64,000 nucleotides of DNA from Serilophus lunatus (lineage: Eukaryota > Chordata > Aves > Passeriformes > Eurylaimidae), in NCBI GenBank assembly GCA_013399895.1, contig VXBA01003447.1:490085-554084 (forward strand). Reading direction: 5' to 3'. The stretch's first letter is position 1. Each line of letters opens with the position of its first letter. A program made the translations under genes and the position numbers. This document shows positions 50,917 to 63,400 of this stretch, one piece after another. The notes below the pieces were generated by a model that was given only the letters and a program-made list of their open reading frames with translations, was not told the origin of the DNA and did not search any database.

Positions 50917-53900
50917 CCACCAATTTTCAAAATAAATTCTTGTTCAAGCTAGAGTGTGGCTTGCATTGCTAAATTAGGACCTGGAGGCAAGGTCCTTAAT
51001 TATTAATTCTTTTACTGGCACGATATGAGGAACATGTGCTGTAACAGTTTATTTCTACTGAACAACTGGGCAAACACAGCATTAGGAAAAGGGTCTTCCT
51101 GTTCTTTCTAATTTTTTTAGGACTATATCCCCTGGACTTCTGTTCCATAATTCAGTAAAGTTTTGCACATTTGCTACTGATTGGAAGGCATCAATGCCCT
51201 AACATTTCACTGGCAGACTAGTTAGATGAAGAGAAATAAAATTGTATTTCAGCTGTAGGCATAAGTCTTCTCTGCATTCTCCCACCACCACTGCTTTAAA
51301 TTACTTGATGTTTATTAATGCTCTTTGCTTTGAAGTAAGCTATTTGAAAGTATAATGAATAATATATTGCTTTTATATATATAAAGAAATTTACATTCAT
51401 GATTTCCAGCAGAGATGTAATGCCATGGTACTTTTCAAAAATATAGAGATACAAGATTCTAATGTATTTGCAGAGGTGATCTGAAGTAGCATCATATGCT
51501 GTGCCTCTGTTTCTCTGCTTAATGCCAGTACTCAGAAAGACAAGCTTTCATAGTAGGAGGTTTAACAAGTCCTTGGCATTTAGATATAGTTTAAGACTTT
51601 CAATGAAAACTGTAATACAACAATCAGAAAATACTTTTTTCCAAACCGAGAGAACATTTCATGTACATATTCTAAGTACGAAGCAAGTAAGCAATAAAAT
51701 AATTGTTCATACCAGCAAAAAAAAAAAAAAAGGATGTGGCAGAGATTTAAATAAATGCAATATCACATCTGAAGATCTATGTCTCTTTCAACGGTTCAGC
51801 TAGCATTAAGCAATACAGATGTAATTTATTATAATTATGCAGCACATCAGTGTGAATAGAACAATCAATATGAAAAATGTTGATAAGCATTTGCAAAATC
51901 CAGACCAAATCTAAGTCTCCGGATTCTGTTCTGTAGGTTTGCAAACACTTAGCATCCAACATCAATAAAGTGTAGTTTGCCCATTTATGCCCAGTTTTTC
52001 CTTTATGTGAGATTTAATTGTATTACTCTGCATTTTTTATTGAGTAGGGCCAGAAAAAGAGAAAGACACAACTAAAAACAGGCTGTATATGTAGCCACAC
52101 CTTTAATCTTTCTGTTATGCTATATATAAATTAAAATTCCCTGTTAGAATGGTCACTAAGTTGACAGACATTAAGTATTATACCTGCCCAAGATATACTA
52201 AATCCTTACTATTGCAATAAATTTTAAAAGACCATTTTTAAATTTCTCTTCTTGCCTTTCACTGGCTTTGGTACCAATTTGGATTCAGAAACTGACATTT
52301 TTTTCTTCCGATAAAGTTTCAAGTGTTTGAAACTGGGTTTGCCCAGCTATTTTCTTCCTCTCCTGCCACTGCATGCCCGTGTATCTATATCACAGGTGAA
52401 ATGTGCCAGGATACATGTCCTTGATCTTCCACACCTACAGATACAATCTGTCAGGAGCACACATGAGACGACAGGAATGTTGCAGTGCTAGCAAAGAGTG
52501 TCAGAGAAAGATGGAGTATTTGTGCGCTTTTACCCCTTCTCAACCATTTCCTTTCTAGCTTTATCAGTTAACTGAGAAGTCAGGCTTGTGTTCGAGCTGT
52601 AAAACATTCCAGATTTAAATATTTCCAGTGTTATTGACTCAGCAGGGGAAGGTTCCCTGAATTGTTTATATAAACAAACAGAACCACTTTAATATACTTC
52701 TCTGTTAATACAAATTTGAGTAATACAAATATTGGTGCCATATATGGGTCATTGTAATGGTTTTTTTGTGCTTCTTCCTGCATTTGTCTGTTCTGTATTT
52801 TGTATGCCTAACCGTGAAAAACCATTTTTAAATTTTGATCTATATTAAGACTTTGTAAGGTTATGCTTGATTTAACACAATTTATTGTGAATCCTCCTGC
52901 TGAGTTTAATCATAGCAAGATGCAGATTCCTTTCTGCTCATGGTAAAATTCAGCACAGCCATATTTGTCCTAGGCGCTGCACATCTGTTTTGCTAATCTG
53001 TTCTCTGCAGAGTGACAAACACAAGCCATGTAAGTCATATATTTTGCTGACTGAGTGAATATATGTGAAACACCTCAAGTGCTGCATGACAGACAAAAGT
53101 CAAAGGAGTTTTTAAAGCCTAAGATGTTACTGGTTCTGTAATTATTTGTATGCTAGTAATTGCCAGCCTCAGAAGACTCGCAAGTAGTTGAAGAGATTTA
53201 TTCAGGTTCCCAGAGGATTAGACACAGACCCAGATCCTCATTCCTATTGTTTTGTGCTCCTTTGGAAGCACTAACAGCCAGAAAGGCTGTTAAGTTGTGC
53301 TGGTCACAATTTGGTGGGAAAGCTAAAGTTTCTCTGTAAGACTTTGCAAAACTACAGGACTTTGTTCAAATTTTGATACCGAACAGACTAACATGAAAAT
53401 AGATGTGGGAATCACATAGCAACAGGCAGTTCAGAACCAGATGGGCCTTATCTACCACTTGATTTAGACAGGCAACATTTTGTTTCACATTTTCTTAATA
53501 GATTTGTTTCAAGTCTAGCAAATACCCAAATTTCAATATTCAGAGCAATACATATCTCCGTGTTTCAGCTTCAGATTAAATGAGATGGAATGAAATATTG
53601 TTAAGATAACTTTTTTTCCCCCTTCTGTATTTTCTTGTTCATTCATTTCATTATTATTCTTGAATAAATTTGGATGTTCATTTAACAAGGTTAGTTTTGT
53701 CATGCCATCAATCACTAAGATTGTAACTTCTTTTAAAAACTAGGAGATTTGTTATGTGGAATCTTAAGAATCATTTCAATCTAAATGTCTGTCCCATTTC
53801 TTCCATGGAAAGATAACTGCTGAATATAACAAGGGCAGAGCAATTATTATTGAACAGTTTTAATAGTCTGGAATGTCTGTTGTTACTATTTTGTATCACT

Positions 53901-55577
53901 CTAAAATATGCAGCAGTACCAGCTAAATAACACTGAATTATTTAGTTTAATTTATGAAAAATCTACAAAATTTATATTCCTAAGGAACACTGAGGACAAT
54001 TTATACATCCTCCTTGATTCTGCCTACTGCTTTATTAATCTCTTTACATCCTCAATAGGTCTTAAGGGCCTGAGGACTTGTGAGATTAAAGATTAGTGGG
54101 TGTTTTATCTATAGGTTTTCTGTCGATGAATCATTAAAAACACATGAATACAACTTTCATTTATTCCTTCATGCACACTATTTTTTTTTCTCTTTACCCC
54201 ATGCAATCTGCATCTATTGGGTTTCTATGTAAGCCTGAGGATATTAGGTAACATTTTGTGGTTTTATTACTCTTGTCATTATCCATTAATTATCTACACA
54301 CTTGCTGTTACAGAGTGTCCTCTCCCTCCCACATGCACACAGAGACACATGCTAAACTTCTTAAAACATCTTGTTTCAACATTTCAATGACAGATGCTTT
54401 TCATGTAACACCCTATGATCACTATCTTCCTTACAGCTATTAAACCATTGAATTTCTGGCTAAAATTCTTATATAGCACCTGCATTTTAAAATAGGTTTC
54501 TTTTAAGCACTACTCCTTTTGGTATGAAAGTAAAGGAAACTAAAATAGCAGCTTTGGAGATGTATCCACAACTATATAAAATGTAGCGCCTCTAGCATAT
54601 GCCTGTGAATAGGTAAATGAAGATGTTGAGAATAATCCGTAGGCCGACTGAAAAATGTCAAATGGCAAAAGAAAAATCTCGGCTAATCCATTTTAAAAAA
54701 ATCTATTTTATATTAGCTAAAACCAATATGGACATTTCTTATCCAATATTACTTAAAGAGACTATACTTTGCACAGAGTTCAGAATTACCTCAGGCAATT
54801 AATTATTTTGTCCAAATTATTCTCTGTTGAAAAACTGCAGTGGAAGATGGTTAGACTCAAACAGAATTGTTTCCTTTTCATAAACTAAATTACAACATCC
54901 CTTCCACATTCACAGAGAATTTTTTCTTGGCTGAACTTCTGGTCACTTGTGGTTGGAGTGGATCATCTCTTTGCTGCAGGTCTGGCCACATCCTTTGCCA
55001 GGCGCCTCCCTCTTTCCCTGTGCTTGACTGATGGGGTGTGTCACAGGTCATGAATTCAGCTGAGGAGACAGGCCCAGGACCAGGACTTCATGGAAGAAAA
55101 CATGGAACAAAAGTTGAGGAAACAAGTTATTGGAGAAGAAGAGTTTAATGATAAGTGAAGCCAAAATTATATTTTTTCTTAATTTAAGCAGACAACTGAA
55201 CAACAAAAGTTATCATTTCAGTTCCTAAAGAGCTGACTTAGTCTTTGTAGGAAGCAATGAAATAAGATGTTTCAGAGAATAATTTTAGTATATGTCCATG
55301 TTTTCAATCATTATTTAGTATAAAAATAAGTGGTAAAATTTCAGTAAGGATTTTTTTTGTATTCCCTAATGTTGGTGGTTTGTTTTTGTTTTTTTTTGAT
55401 ATTTCAAATGATTATCCAAATCGAAAAACATAAAAAGAATTCTATTTTTAAAACTGAGGATTTTTGTTACCTTTCACGTGAGAATATGTTCTTACTTCCC
55501 ACTAAAATATTTTTGAGTTTTTAACAAAAAAGAAATATCAGGATATACGTATTGCAAATGCATATATTTTTATGTAA

Positions 55578-55662
55578 AGGGGGGTGGTGGTGGTGTTAGG
55601 GTTAGGGAAGTAGGTGAACTTTAAGGTCCCTTCCAACCCAAGACTTTCTATGATTCTGTGAT
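55578..55662 (+). mobile_element. CR1 LINE 3' tail, forward
   Basis: About 85 bp ending GAACTTTAAGGTCCCTTCCA, ACCCAAGACTTTC and TATGATTCTGTGATT, the standard CR1 3' end. Its left part is G-rich (six G, GGT repeats, then two TTAGGG). Confidence 0.88.
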
Positions 55663-57478
55663 TAATTTGTGTGTTGAAATTTTATCTTTAGAAATATTGA
55701 TGTTGAAACAAGAAAAAAAAATTCAGTACTGATTTCTCTAGAGTAATCTATTTTATGTTAAAACTTTTCTTAAGGTCTTTTAAAAGAAAATGCTGTCCTA
55801 ATTAGTCCTAAATCTAAAATTTAGTTCCATTATACTTACTTGAAATTTTTATGAAAAAAAACCCGAAGAAATATATTTCCCTGAGGATTATAGAAGGATT
55901 CTTAATTTTTATGCTTTTAGAAATAACACAATCTTAAAAAAAAAAAAAATCCTAATTAAAACAAAAGAAACCATAACTGAAATTCAAGACTCAGGTTTGG
56001 AGGTGCGGGGAAAAGTGGAGGGGATGGTGGGGGGTGGTGGTGGTGAGGTGTTTCTTCATTTTCACTTGCATCTTCACTTCCCTCTTCATCATTTTAATTT
56101 TCATTTTCAGTTAAGCATGTTGTTGAGAATATGAAAGAGTTTGGAATGTTTGTTTCCAGTTTATGTTTTGCATACTGCTTTGAATTATGGTACTCATTAA
56201 TTTTATTGTAGAACTTTATAATATTTAGGCAGTAGATTTTACATCTAAAATCTACAAAATTGGTCGCTGTCTGGTTGTGAAAAGAAGAAATAAATTTCAT
56301 CAATTCTGTCCATTTCACAGTTGAACAAAATTTTGCCCACCCTTTGCAAAAAGATCCTAATAAAATCATGAGAATAAGAATGTTTAGAATGAATTTGATT
56401 TGTAATAAGTGAAAAAAAAAAAATCTCTTCCTTCAAACATGTCTCTAGAGATGATATGGGAAATGAAGTTCACAGGTGGACAATATTTTCAGTCATCCCT
56501 TCTGTGAATGGTATGCCTGTAACTACCTGTCTTAACACTTGAAATTTTGGAACTTAAGGACTAGACACTAGCCTCCTTGTTTTTAATTTGACAAGTTTTG
56601 AATCCCAATAAGTCAATAAAATATGAGTTACACCATATAATCTCACCCATATATGAGAAATAAAAATCTCTTCTACCCAGATCGATCAAACCTAGTTCCA
56701 TGAAAGACCTAAATGAATCTAATTGTCAATTGTATATCATGAGGAATCTTTAACTTTTTCGATTCTCAAAAGAGCTATTAGAATGTTGAGAGCTGCTGAT
56801 AACAATATGCAAGGACCAAACCTCTGTTGGTGTGAGTTGGTATAGTTGTGTGGAAATTACTTTACACCATCACAAGCTTGCTCTGGTTCAAGCAGTCTGT
56901 CTGATGAGAGCCTATAATCCTGCCCTGATAAATCTCACAATGCATCACATCCTGAAATAAATTGGAAAATAAAATTGCTGTAGTTTCTTAGCTTTGAATT
57001 GGAGAGAAACTTAAATGGAAGTACAGACAGCAGCCTGTTGATGATCAGAATCATTGGACATTAGGAATTTGCTTGAAGCTAGCAACAGTTTTACAATATG
57101 GTAGTCATTAGTGTGCTTGCTTGCTCATGTTTTGTTGTTTGGTATTAAAACTGTCTCCATTTTTACAGTAGCAATGAACCCTGTTTCTGTAAAACAATTT
57201 TATTGCAAAAGCTATGAGATATGACTAAAGGAAACATCTAAAATTTCACTGCCTAGAGAAAGAGAATATTGTTTCACTCTATACCAATGTTATAAAACAT
57301 GTTTTTGAAAAATATACTTTTTCTGAATGAAGTTCAAAAGACAGTTTGTATCACTTGCACAACTATTTATCTAAGAAAAATTAACTTTTTATCATAGAGT
57401 AAGAGCAACTGGCAAAGGCTGATATATGAGTAGATAATAAGACAAATAGACAGGTGTTTAATGCTGTGACGGTATCTT
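55663..57478. other. unique AT-rich non-coding DNA
   Basis: Nothing named. A G-rich, GGT-repeat stretch lies at 56000-56050 (three tracts of four or more G). Confidence 0.5.
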
Positions 57479-57538
57479 CACAAAACCATAGAATTTTTTC
57501 AACCAACATTTTTCAACCAACGTGGGTTGGAAAGCCCC
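57479..57538 (-). mobile_element. CR1 LINE, reverse, 3' end (part 1 of 3)
   Basis: Begins with ACAAAACCATAGAATTTTTT, the reversed CR1 3' terminus, and then GTGGGTTGGAAAGCCCC. It includes a small tandem duplication of TTTTTCAACCAAC. The copy is cut by the LTR starting at 57539. Confidence 0.8.
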
Positions 57539-57590
57539 TGTCTCGGGGAATCTTCACCCAGAACTCAGATGAGTTTTGAGATAGGTATGC

Positions 57591-57596
57591 TTTATT
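57591..57596 (-). terminator. polyadenylation signal of LTR E
   Basis: AATAAA on the minus strand in the context GCTGAATAAAGCAT, about 75 bp after the TATA-like box. Confidence 0.75.
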
Positions 57597-57671
57597 CAGC
57601 ACGCTGGGAGGGAAGGAATTACAGAGTTCAAAATTCCTGCTCCCGTCCCCGATCCACCGGAAGAATCCATC

Positions 57672-57678
57672 TTAAATA
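57672..57678 (-). promoter_or_regulatory. TATA-like box of LTR E
   Basis: TATTTAA on the minus strand, preceded by a CCAAT box about 35 bp upstream; a standard LTR promoter arrangement. Confidence 0.7.
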
Positions 57679-57980
57679 CCCCTTCTCCAGTGGGCGTATC
57701 TTTAGACTTTGATTGGTTCTCGGCCCAAGATCCCTCCCCACTCCCCGCCTTCTCCCCACCCAGACATGGATGGGGCTGAATCTCTCTCCCTGCCTCCAAC
57801 CACGTGCTCCATGGTCACTTAGCAACGGAGCCTCAGGAGACCTTGAGAACCTTGCTATCCCCGCTTAACTGTTATCTATAACTATTGTAGTGTCTACCCC
57901 ATTTACTCTATCTCTAATTCTACAGACTTTCTTCTTTCTTTCAGCTTTGCTTTTTCCAATTCCCTAGAACTAAAATGACA

Positions 57981-58536
57981 CCCCCTCAACTCACACCTTT
58001 GAAAATCATTTATTTCAACCTGCACTGCAATGAGCAGGGACATCTTTCACTTGGGCAGGTTGCTCAAAGCACCACCCAATTCGGGCTTGAACATTTTCAA
58101 TGATGGGACATCAATATCTACTCTGGGCAACCTGTTCCAGTCTCTCATCACTGTCATCACAAAAAATTGTATTCCTTATGTTCAATCTAAAGTTATTGTC
58201 CTTCAATTTAAACACAATGTCCCTTGTCCTGTCACTACAGGCCTTGGTAAAAAGTCTTTATCTTTCTTTAAGCCCCCTTTATACATTTAAAAGCTATGAC
58301 AGAATCTTGTCTTCTGAGACTGAAAAATCTCCCCCCTCTGAGCATTTCCTCACAGAAGAAGAGTTTGGGCCATTTTTGTGGCCTTCCTCCAGACCCATTC
58401 TGAAAGGTTCATGTCTTTCCTGCAAACCCCAGAGACAGATGCATTACTCCAGGCGGGACTTCACAAAAGAAGGGTAGTGGATGAGAATCAGCTCCCCTGT
58501 CCATGATGCTTTTGATGCAGACCAGGGTATGGTTGG
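57981..58536 (-). mobile_element. CR1 LINE, reverse (part 2 of 3)
   Basis: Continues the CR1 of 57479. Phrases in order: GCAATGAGCAGGGACATCTT, GGGCAACCTGTTCCAGTCTC, CTTGTCCTGTCACTACAGGC, CCTTGGTAAAAAGTCTTTAT, GGCCTTCCTCCAGACCCATT and CTTTTGATGCAGACCAGGGT. It is cut by LTR C after GGTTGG. Confidence 0.92.
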
Positions 58537-59735
58537 TGTTATGGGTCAGGTTTCATTTTGGGAATTTTTGTTTGTTTGTTTTTTTCCTTTTCTCTGCAGG
58601 CAGCAGGGGCTGCTCTGGCCCCCCCTACACCTAGGGGCCAGACCTGGGTTGTGCCAGGCCCAGGATAGTGATGGCCATGTTCCACACCCTGGGGACATGG
58701 TGGCACAGTACCTCTCTCGTCAAGCACTGCCCATCTTACCTGGCCACAGCATGGAACCAGGGCCCATGAAGCAGTGCCTGCCATGGCTAGGAGAGCCCCA
58801 TGACAGTGGCTGTGGGAGAGGCAGCACAGCATGTATGTGGGAATGCTGGGAGCTGGGCAGTGCCAAGCTGGGTTGGTGCCATGGGGCAGTGGAGGCACGG
58901 CAGGTAGTGTGGGGCCGGGACAGTCCCTTCATGTGTGGCCCATGGGCACTCTGGGCCATCACCTCTGCTGGGCTGTGCTGAGCCAGTGGCCCCGTGTCAA
59001 TGGAGGGTAGCCTGTGTACACTCCAGCCATGGCAGGGGTTGCTGCCGCCCTGCCCCCTGCCAAGTGAGTACACCGAGACATGGACCCTGACGTCCCCTCA
59101 CGGCCCTTCACAGTTCCAAGGATGGCTGGTCTAAGCAGTAGCGAGTGGTGCTGCCCATGCTGACAGGCAGTAGTGGCATGGCAGCGGCCTCAAGCAACTC
59201 TTAGAATTTCTGTGGTGTGGGGGCTGATGGACTGATGGAACCGGAACTGGCACTGTGCTGAGTCACGGGAGTCTCTCTGGACCTGGTGCCATGTGGTGTG
59301 GACATGCTTAGATTCTGCTTCCAATGTGGAATGCCAGTGAACAGTGTAACCACTCCTCCTGGCATCCCTGCTACAGATCTGTCACAGCTCACATGAGCCC
59401 AGCTCAAACCTCTCAGAGGGAAACTTCACCATAGAGGTTTTCTTTTCCTTCCTTTTGTTCAACTGGAGAGTTGATGGGAACAGACGTGTCTGCAGTTCTG
59501 CCTGGGCTGCATCTCAGCAAGGACCGTAGCTGCCATCTTTGTCATAGCGGCCATCTTCTTGCAGCCATGAGAATGGACTAAGAGCTAAAACCAGGTAGTT
59601 TCTTTGTTTTTTACTATCATTGTTCTGTGTTCTATTGAATAAATAAATATTTAATAAAAGAGCTGTTTGCCTATATTTTTTGTGTCCCTTTGTGCTTTAA
59701 GATTTAAATTGCATAATTGTCTTCAAACCAAGACA
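58537..59735 (+). mobile_element. solo LTR C, ERVL-like, inserted in CR1
   Basis: A 1199-bp LTR from TGTTATGGGTCAGG to TTCAAACCAAGACA with perfect 5-bp duplications GTTGG (58532-58536 and 59736-59740). The reverse CR1 text runs straight across the junction (CAGGGTATGGTTGG, then CTTTCTGGGCTGCAAG). It is GC-rich in its first two thirds. AATAAA signals lie at 59638-59643 and 59653-59658; YY1-type CCATCTT sites lie at 59533 and 59551. It shares both ends and its orientation with LTRs A and B. The 86-166 codon open frames on both strands are not genes. No internal retroviral region is present. Confidence 0.95.
59638..59658 (+). terminator. polyadenylation signals of LTR C
   Basis: Two AATAAA hexamers 15 bp apart, about 80-100 bp before the LTR end, as in LTRs A and B. 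Confidence 0.6.
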
Positions 59736-60435
59736 GTTGGCTTTCTGGGCTGCAAGTGCACATTGCCAGGATATGTCTAAGCTTTCATTCACCAAAGCCC
59801 TCAAACCCTTTTCTGCAGGCCTGCTTCCAATTCATTCATCACTCAGTCTGTTTTGATACCAGATGTTGCCCTGACCCTTATGCAGGACCTTGCTCTTGGC
59901 CTTGTTAAACTTCATGAGGTGCACATGGGGTCACTCCTCAAGCCTGTCATAATCCTTCTGGATGACATGCTTTCCCTCTAGGAAATGAACTTCATTATTC
60001 AGCTTGGTGACATTGAACCACTATAACTCCATCCATCCATCCATCCATCCATCCATCCATCCATCCATCCATCCATCCATCCATCCATCCATCCATCCAT
60101 CCAGTTCCTTATCCATCTAACAGTCTATTTCTCAAACCCATCTCTTTCCAATGTAGTGGCCAGAATATTGTGGGAGACTGTACTAGAAGTCTAGGTAGAT
60201 GACGTCCATAGCTCTTTCCTTGTCTATTGATGCAGTCACTCAATTGTAGAAGGCCACTAGACTAGTTAGGTTTGATTTACCAATGGTGAAGCCATGCTGA
60301 CTGTCTCTAATTACCTCTCTGTTTTTTCATGTGTTTAGGCATGTCTTCTAGCAGGATTTGCTCCTTGTTCCTATTAGAGATGGAAGTGAGACTGACTGGT
60401 CAGAAGTACTCACTGTCCTCCTTACTTTTTTGTTC
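59736..60435 (-). mobile_element. CR1 LINE, reverse (part 3 of 3)
   Basis: Resumes after LTR C with CTTTCTGGGCTGCAAGTGCA and continues through the end and middle of ORF2 in reverse: CCTTGTTAAACTTCATGAGG, TCAAGCCTGTCATAATCCTT, CAGTTCCTTATCCATC, AGTCTAGGTAGATGACGTCC, GAAGCCATGCTGACTGTCTC and GAGACTGACTGGTCAGAAGT. Roughly 190 bp of normal CR1 text are missing around the (TCCA)n tract. The copy fades out in the reverse-transcriptase region. Confidence 0.92.
60028..60103. repeat. (TCCA)19 microsatellite inside CR1
   Basis: Nineteen perfect tetranucleotide units. The CR1 sequence at this point normally contains a short ACCATCCAGCCAG stretch, which is the likely seed. Purity and length predict high polymorphism. 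Confidence 0.97.
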
Positions 60436-63400
60436 TGTGATTAACTTGGCCAATAATTGACAAAGCATTGTATGTGTCATTACAATATTACTTTTACAAG
60501 ATAAAATGCAGAGAACAGTTAACAGCTGAACTGAAGATATGTTCTTTGGCATTATCCGACATCTTTATACCACTGAAAAAGGTGTACTGATAGTACAACT
60601 CCTAAACATTGCTGAACACACTTTCTCCAACAAGAAAAACACAATATTAGGCCCATTGCTGCCGGAGACAGAAGAAGGGATCAGAGAGCTGGAAAGCTAT
60701 TAAGTTTGAATGATTCACAGGAACTTGCTCACAACACCAGCACATATTTGCTGTTTAAAACACTGATTTCACAAGACTGAGAACAATTATGAGAAAGAAC
60801 AAGGACACAAAATGACTACAGTAAATGTCTGTTTGACAGTGGTTTGCTACATATCTCAACCCCAGTCCTTAAATGGAGAAAATAATACTACATTGGGTAG
60901 AAAATATAATTTTTTTGGTAGGACTTTAAAGTAGCTGTAATAAGAACTAAGCTAGATAGCGAATGGTGTAATATAGGTAATATGAGAAAATTCTTAATAT
61001 ATAGCCACAAATGTTACTTGTTCAGTAAGCAAAATGCAAATGATAGAACCATTAAGGAGCTCAGTATAATTAAAACGTTTTCACACATGTATCTGATACC
61101 TGAACCTATCCAGAAATAGTGAGCTCATAAAATCTTCAAGTCTTTTGAGCGTATGAATCATCTCAGGGTAGGTGTTGTTGATAGACACCTCAGTATATAG
61201 TCCAGGGCAGTAAGGAAGGTGCCAGATTAGATGTAGTGGGGGCAAGTTTCCATGAATATTTTGTACAAATAGTAGCAGGTCTGTTCAGAAACACAGCTTG
61301 GATTTTGTTCTTTTATATTACATTTATTTGAAAGTGCTAATTTAACAAAGAGAAAGATAAGAGGCGGCTCAGAGTGTGTAAATACCTGTTCAGGGAAGAA
61401 ATACTTGACAGCTGAAATTTCTACAATCATTGTGAAAAAATACAACTTTTGCTGGCTGAAAAGTGAAGGAAGATAAATGCAGAAACAAGGCATATGCTCT
61501 TGTTTGCTTGTTTTTTTGTTTGTTTAACAGCATAATTATCACTATAAGAGCTTTCTGAAGTGATACAGTGAGTGACTGAGTTGTGAAAACTCAATGCTTT
61601 TCAAAAGTGTGTATTGGATCAAATGAGAAATAATTCAATTGTGTGATATGGTGTGCATTATACAGGAAGTTCAAACAACATTTTTTTCTGACTTTATAAT
61701 ATCTGAAACTGTCCTGCTTTACACATACAAGAGGAAACACTTTCATCATCAGCTTAGTATATTTACTTTGTTGTCTTAAATTTTGTATTACAAAATAAAA
61801 AGAGGAAAAGACAAAAATGACATGAAAAGGGGATAGCTTGTCATGTGCCAAGAGTCATAGTCTGAAAACATAGCTTTATAGCACGTTTTGTTACATTTTA
61901 TGATTTCAAACAATGTAGCATCTTTTCTAAAACAGAATGTATGATGCAGAGCAGTTTCAAGTTAATATAAAATATATCATATACATTAGTCCATTTAATC
62001 CATTTAGTCTTATATATTATATATTTGTCAGCATATATTGTTCTGTTGCTATTTTTGCTATGATTAATTCTGAAAATATAATTAGAAAACTAAGAATATG
62101 TGAGTCTTCAGGAATTCATATTGAAATCCCATGTAGGCAAATAAACAGCCACCTCTGATACATCTTCATTTGTTATTCTAGGTCTGCCCATAATACAAAT
62201 TGAACAGCAGTCAGTAGCACGCCACAAAACCAGATGAAACTGGGAGATGAATTCCCTTTCATAAGTAGTGCAGATGCAGAATATAATAGAGGTTTCTTTT
62301 GTCAGTGATTCTGCTCAGATTAAATACTACTATCTTAGACTTTTCTCCTTTTAATCCATACAATACTCTTCTCTAAGCAGTGTTGACTATAGGCTTTCTT
62401 ACAGATATCTCTGAATTTGAAGATACACAGTAATGTAACCCATCCTAGTCTGCATTCTGTCACCTTTTCCAGAAGGAGCCATCTGTAAGCAAAACCTGGA
62501 TTTCAAATTGTCCAGGTGCCTTGTTAATGTACTTGTTGTTCCTCTCCTATGTAACCCTTGTCTAGTGGACTCGTAGCACCTAGAATTCAGCTGCAGACTT
62601 AATGAATATCTATCTTGATAGATTCTATCTCAATCAGATGTAGAAAGATTTTTTATCTGGCTTGTCCATACCCAGAAGGACCTGGTATGTTGCTGAGACA
62701 CACTTGTTTTAAGGTCTGTCACAGACAGAATGTCTGCTGTTGGTCAACTAACATACTTTTTATTACATTACATTTAAGCATGAATTCCCACTGAAGGATA
62801 TCTTCCTTTACACAGAAAGCAAAGGCATGTGCCTATTCTTTAGAAAGTACAGCTGCTTTACCATTTAAAACTGTTGGTGAGGAGATGAGATTTTTTTCGT
62901 TTCAGAAAAACACAATTCAGAGATCGCAGGCACTGTGTAGGTCTCTGCAGCTTTCTTACTCCTAAATAGTGGTTTATATTAAAAGCCAAATAAGGAGTAA
63001 ATCCACAATTTCTTACCTTATCTATAACTGTTTTACCCAGATTGTTTACCCACAGATCCCTGATCTTACAGAAGTCATAGTGGTATCTAGGGACATGGAA
63101 AAACTACAAGAAATATTTGCTTTTTCCAATATTTTTGCTTTATATTCAGGTCTTTTCAGCAACATTAAATGATATATCAAGGCCATTTTAAAGCATAGGT
63201 ACAAAGAGTAAGATTATGGGATGGTATCTTAAAATTATTATGATGATAGACGTAAATTAGAATGAAGCAGATTTATGTGTGGTTTCATCTATATAGTTGT
63301 GTAGTATAATTCCATACAAAAAGTTGACTAGTGTTATGTGGCCGTGCTGTGCCTGAGACTCCCTCAGGAGTTAAATTTTTAGCACATGATGAACCAGTGC

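Larger units (their letters stand above)
46048..55577. other. unique AT-rich non-coding DNA, about 9.5 kb
   Basis: No gene, no recognisable LINE or LTR. It contains T-rich tracts (47641-47670, 48705-48761), an A16-like run at about 51718-51732, an imperfect tandem duplication at 50852-50916 and an inverted repeat at 47908-47952. Confidence 0.5.
57539..57980 (-). mobile_element. solo LTR E, reverse, inserted in CR1 3' end
   Basis: A 442-bp LTR on the minus strand, from TGTCATTTTAGTTC (complement of the right edge) to CCCCGAGACA (complement of the left edge). In order along the minus strand it has a CCAAT box (complement of 57712-57716), a TATTTAA core box (complement of 57672-57678) and an AATAAA polyadenylation signal (complement of 57591-57596), leaving a U5 of about 52 bp. 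Flanks give a likely short duplication CCCC (57535-57538 and 57981-57984), which suits ERV1-class integration, though the run of C makes its length uncertain. It is unrelated in sequence to LTRs A-D. No retroviral genes are linked. Confidence 0.85.

Noticed and set aside
51718..51732. Poly-A run as the tail of a processed pseudogene
   Set aside because: Sequence upstream has no recognisable gene content and no flanking duplication was found.
55596..55607. Telomere-like TTAGGG repeats
   Set aside because: Only two units, inside a CR1 tail; far too short for an interstitial telomere array.
56004..56050. G-quadruplex in the GGT-rich stretch
   Set aside because: Only three tracts of at least three G before GGT units; the fourth tract is just GG.
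58481..59073. Open frames of 117-166 codons on both strands
   Set aside because: They overlap LTR C and its CR1 junction; they cross an insertion boundary and have no coding features.
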